This document shows, piece after piece, positions 17,788-20,560 of a stretch of 20,560 bases of DNA. How positions within the stretch are numbered: position 1 is the stretch's first letter; each line of letters begins with the position of its first letter. A model generated the notes under the pieces. That model worked only from the letters and a program-made list of their open reading frames with translations. It was not told the origin of the DNA and did no database searches. The stretch is from Acanthamoeba sp. SK_2022b (Eukaryota > Discosea > Longamoebia > Acanthamoebidae). The translations under genes were made by a program, and so were the position numbers. The stretch covers positions 1 to 20,560 of the forward strand of contig JANDJZ010000693.1 in NCBI GenBank assembly GCA_027943245.1, in the 5' to 3' direction.

Positions 17788-19109
17788 CTACGGAGTGGCG
17801 GACGGCGTGCTGGAGACGACGACGGTGGTACCTGCCATCAACCGTAATGCATGGCCCACCGGTCAGCAAAGAACACCAAATCAATGGGGGGTTGTGGGCG
17901 CGCGACGCACCAGGCACGCTGCTCGGCGGCAGTTCGCCAGGCCCGCCCCCCGGGACGTCAGTGCCGCCGCCCCCGGGCATGCCTGAATCGGCGCTGCTTG
18001 CTGCCTCGCCCGAGGTGTCCACGCCAAGGATGATGGTCGCCACCAATCCGCCGGCGTAGCCCTGCGATGGGTCGAGGTAGGCCACGCTCAGCAGGCCGTA
18101 TGACGCGTTGGTCACCCCGGCGTAGATGTTGTCCTCATCTAGCAGAGTGCGGTTGCCCGGGTTCTCATTGTAGGGCGCCAGGGCGTCGATGGCGTCGCTC
18201 ACCGAATCCTCGAAGAAGAGCTGACCCGTGTGGACGACGCTTCCGCCGTCGTAGTAGTAGTAGGCGCTCGAGTTGGTGTCGATGCCTCCGTACTCGCTCG
18301 TGTCGTTCACCAGCGCAAGACTGCCGTTGAGGTGCACCTGTCTCGGCCAATCACTGTCAGCCTTGTCAGCACAACCACGCACAAACCAGAAGGGACTTGC
18401 CTTGAGGTGGATGTGGGTGTCGCGACCCACGTAGAAGCCAGGGAAGATGGTCTCGAACTGAGCCAGGCCCGAGTCGTTCGTGAGCTGCACTCCTCGGAGG
18501 AAGGTAGAGTTGTCGGTGGTGGGCGACATCGAGTTGAGCCCGCCCACGCCGGCGGACGTGTAGTGCGAGTAGACGCCCAGAGCGTTGCAATGCCAGATAT
18601 CCTACAGCCATGGCACACGTCAGGGACTAGCATACGGGGAACGCACAGAACCGGTTGATGGACCACGTACCACGGCCACATCTGCCAGGGGCTCGCAGGT
18701 CGATGCATCAACGACGGTCAGGTTCAGAACGAGCGGTATTCCCTCTTGGCCTTCCCTAATGTGTTCAAGTGAGGTGAGCCTATGTAGTAGCGGCGACGAC
18801 AGTGGCGACCTACGTTATGTTGCGACGAACGATCGAGTCTGGCCAGTAATAGGGTCCTTCGGTGAGCTCGGGCTGTAGGAGGCATGATGTGGAGGAATCG
18901 TTCATCAACTGCCTCTTGTGGCAGCTCGACACACCGCGCCTTTCGATACCCCACCTCGCTGTGCATGTGCGTTTGTGGGAGATCTGATGAGTGGCGTTTT
19001 TTACAATGTAAGTCGGAGGAGGGGTACGGATGGCGTGGCCCTCGGCGAAGAGCAGGTGAAGCTGGACAATGGCCAGCACAAGTAGCGCGAGTAGAGTTCT
19101 AGTTTTCAT
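17788..19109 (-). CDS. Secreted intradiol ring-cleavage dioxygenase (six exons)
   Basis: 318 residues. Exons on minus: 19109-19005, 18908-18814, 18755-18671, 18601-18401, 18337-17911, 17831-17788 (TAG). The family splits catechol-type rings between the hydroxyls using non-haem Fe(III). A signal peptide (MKTRTLLALLVLAIVQLHLLF) indicates secretion. Motifs follow the extracellular fungal-type subgroup: LQPELTEGPYYWPDSIVRR; GIPLVLNLTVVD; CEPLADVAVDIWHCNALGVY with a likely ligand Tyr; FLRGVQLT; and TIFPGFYVGRDTHIHLK with the second Tyr and both ligand His. HTGQLFFED then follows. The C-terminus is a Gly/Pro/Ser tail ending STPSATP. Many sequons fit a glycoprotein. The substrate is unknown; lignin- or tannin-derived catechols are plausible. 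Intron 4 is GC-AG. Intron 1 (96 nt) is stop-free, so the residues between signal peptide and LMNDSST may be partly coding. Confidence 0.9.
18338..18400 (-). other. GC-AG intron, 63 nt, stop-free and a multiple of three
   Basis: Intron 4 of the dioxygenase. The donor AAG/GCAAGT is the textbook GC-AG site and the acceptor is GAGACAG. Removal joins HIHLK to VHLNG as expected in the family. Retention would insert 21 residues directly after the iron-binding His pair. Confidence 0.82.
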
Positions 19110-19641
19110 GGTGTTGTAGTTAACTGTGAGTTGGTTAAGTGTTAGAGGACAACAATCGTGGGTCTCCACTCTATTTAAATAGGTCTCAACAAGTTGATGA
19201 CTGTTGATTGCGGGGGGAGTTGCAGGACAAATCAAGTTTCTGGCAACGTTCTGATGGGCAGATCATCGGTTGCGTCGGCTCACACTCTCCTATCAACGTA
19301 AGCCACTTCGTGGTGGGCTCATCCGGTCGAAGAACTGCCCGAGCCCGCAACCTCACCAGCTCCAACCGGCGTGACTGCCGGATAAACAGGTCGACATAAT
19401 TGCCCGAACACAAGAACCTTAAAAGCTCTTGGTTTAACTGGACCAATTGCAGCCTAGTGGTGGTTTACCGTTCTGCAGCGCTGGCCGTTGGCTCTTTCAG
19501 CTTCCAGGTCGCATTTCAACCGAACGCCAATGACTTCTCGCTCTCTCTTCGGGTGCTGTCAACCATGTCCCACACCCTGGAAAAGCACCTGCTTCGGTGG
19601 GTGCAACGAACATACAACCGCACTCAACGCTACCCTTCGCC
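19110..19641. promoter_or_regulatory. Divergent promoter region; palindromic TATA-like CTATTTAAATAG at 19171-19182
   Basis: This 532-bp gap separates the dioxygenase start (minus) from the small + gene. The AT-rich 12-bp palindrome lies about 62 bp upstream of the dioxygenase ATG, a good position for its TATA box. The remaining part shows no conserved coding segment. Confidence 0.5.
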
Positions 19642-20241
19642 ATGGCGCTCTTCGTGGACAGAGAACAGCAGGGCCACCGTCCCCTCAACATCTTTCTCGT
19701 AAATGAAACAGACCGAACGCTCGAGTTCTGCGACCCTAAATGCGACTGGGGACAAGAAGGTGTGTCCCCCAACGCTATACCACTCCACGCATGTTGGTGC
19801 ATGACGTGCATACTTGCTAGGCACTCCGATGGTGAAGCACGATCGGTACAAGGTTGAGCCCAACCAGTCTTGCGTCGTGTTTGCCAAGGAGAGCAGCCTG
19901 CCGCTCTTGGGCACTTCGCCCGTGGGCCCAAAGGGGGAGTTCGCCATGCGTCTGTCGGACTCGGGTGACAAGTTCACCTTCCACTACAACCACCCACCGT
20001 ACCCCTCCTGCCCTTCTTCGATTCCAGTAGCCCTACGGTGACTGAGTTAGCCATCTTCAACAGGTTGGGCAAGACGACGATAGAGGTGCACAGCCCACCT
20101 GGCTTTATGCACTTTGTGAGCAACGAGGCGCACCTGCAACAGCCAGAGGCCTCTACCGTGATTCATCTGCTTAGGAGGCCCTACACCTTCGAACTTGCGA
20201 AGGAGGAAAAGCTCAAGGGAAAGAAGCTGGAGAGGAGGTGA
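19642..20241 (+). CDS. Small unrecognised protein (three exons)
   Basis: 169 residues from exons 19642-19759, 19821-19998 and 20028-20241 (TGA). The ATG sits in CCATGG, a good initiation context. The chain begins MALFVDREQQGHRPLNIFLV, then NETDRTLEFC, SLPLLGTSPVGPKGEFAMRL, TFHYNHPP and TVTELAIFNR. The end is basic (KEEKLKGKKLERR). The alternation of hydrophobic and polar residues and the N-x-T-DRTL start suggest a beta-sandwich. There is a faint resemblance to aegerolysin/ET79-like folds, not enough for a call. There is no signal peptide, so it is probably cytosolic. The second intron is only 29 nt as drawn (GTACCC to CCAG). An alternative 56-nt intron starts at 19972 with a weak donor and gives 160 residues. 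The downstream frame TVTELAIFNR cannot be reached without a frame change. Confidence 0.65.
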
Positions 20242-20560
20242 GCGAGAGGCACACAAGAAGCCGGACGCTAGCCAATAAAAAACTTCAAGTTTTATGTCCT
20301 GATAACTCCGAAGCTGAACTTTCCGAAACAGTTTGGAGTGAACGAAAAAAACGACAGGCATAAAATGGGAGCCGGTCCCCATTTTTTTGCAGACACCGCG
20401 ACGAGGTGGGGCGCGGAGGCAGAAGGAGAGAGGGGAGCGAAGTCACAGTCTAGCATAAATCTAGAAACAACCCCACCTTGTTTTATGTGCTACAACACTT
20501 TGCACAATGTGTGCGACCATTTTCGATTGATCTAGGCGTTAAATTTGACTAAATCAACCA
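20242..20560. other. 3' region of the last gene
   Basis: AATAAA at 20274-20279, 33 nt after the stop, is a likely poly(A) signal. A T run at 20382-20388 follows later. Nothing coding is recognised to the window end. Confidence 0.55.
20274..20279 (+). terminator. Poly(A) signal AATAAA
   Basis: A canonical hexamer 33 nt after the TGA of the small + gene. Confidence 0.6.

Noticed and set aside
1..20560. Prokaryotic operon, CRISPR, phage or transposon content
   Set aside because: Genes are intron-split and on alternating strands; no repeat-spacer array, integrase, transposase or terminal repeats were seen.

Overview
The window is nuclear DNA of a GC-rich, intron-dense unicellular eukaryote. Genes are packed tightly (gaps of about 80 to 530 bp). 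They are cut by many short introns (about 60 to 145 nt), and their third codon positions are GC-rich. Together with a fungal-type extracellular intradiol dioxygenase beside animal-like DTWD1, cyclin H and RRP45 genes, this best fits an amoebozoan such as Acanthamoeba; that assignment is an inference. I found no rRNA, tRNA, CRISPR array, transposase or bacterial-type operon.

Layout, left to right: (1) the 3' part of an aldehyde dehydrogenase gene on +, entering from outside the window, with microsatellite-filled introns. (2) On -, a six-exon gene joining a DEDDy 3'-5' exonuclease of the EXD1/Egalitarian type to a P-loop ATPase of the Ycf45/SpoIIIAA type. (3) On +, a short eIF5/eIF2-beta N-terminal-domain-like protein with a four-cysteine zinc site. 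(4) On -, an eight-exon DTWD1-type tRNA uridine aminocarboxypropyltransferase. (5) On +, two tandem paralogous secreted/type I membrane glycoproteins. (6) On +, exosome subunit RRP45 (EXOSC9). (7) On -, a SET/post-SET protein whose N-terminal SET half is not visible. (8) On +, cyclin H. (9) On +, a coiled-coil protein. (10) On -, a secreted intradiol ring-cleavage dioxygenase. (11) On +, a small unrecognised protein of about 169 residues.

The genes do not form one pathway, but several act in core RNA biology: exosome scaffold, tRNA modification, an initiation-factor-like protein, TFIIH/CAK cyclin and the exonuclease-ATPase fusion. Divergent pairs share short promoter regions (4744-5269, 7663-7814, about 14069-14151, 19110-19641). 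Convergent pairs have very close 3' ends (RRP45 and SET stops are 79 bp apart).

The observations most worth following are: the exonuclease-ATPase fusion; complementary (CA)32 and (GT)31 arrays flanking the ALDH exon that carries the catalytic Glu; two GC-AG introns that are both stop-free multiples of three; a strong bias to GTAC at splice donors; and the tandem membrane glycoprotein family. All exon boundaries were read by eye from conserved protein motifs, reading phase and splice dinucleotides, without transcripts.
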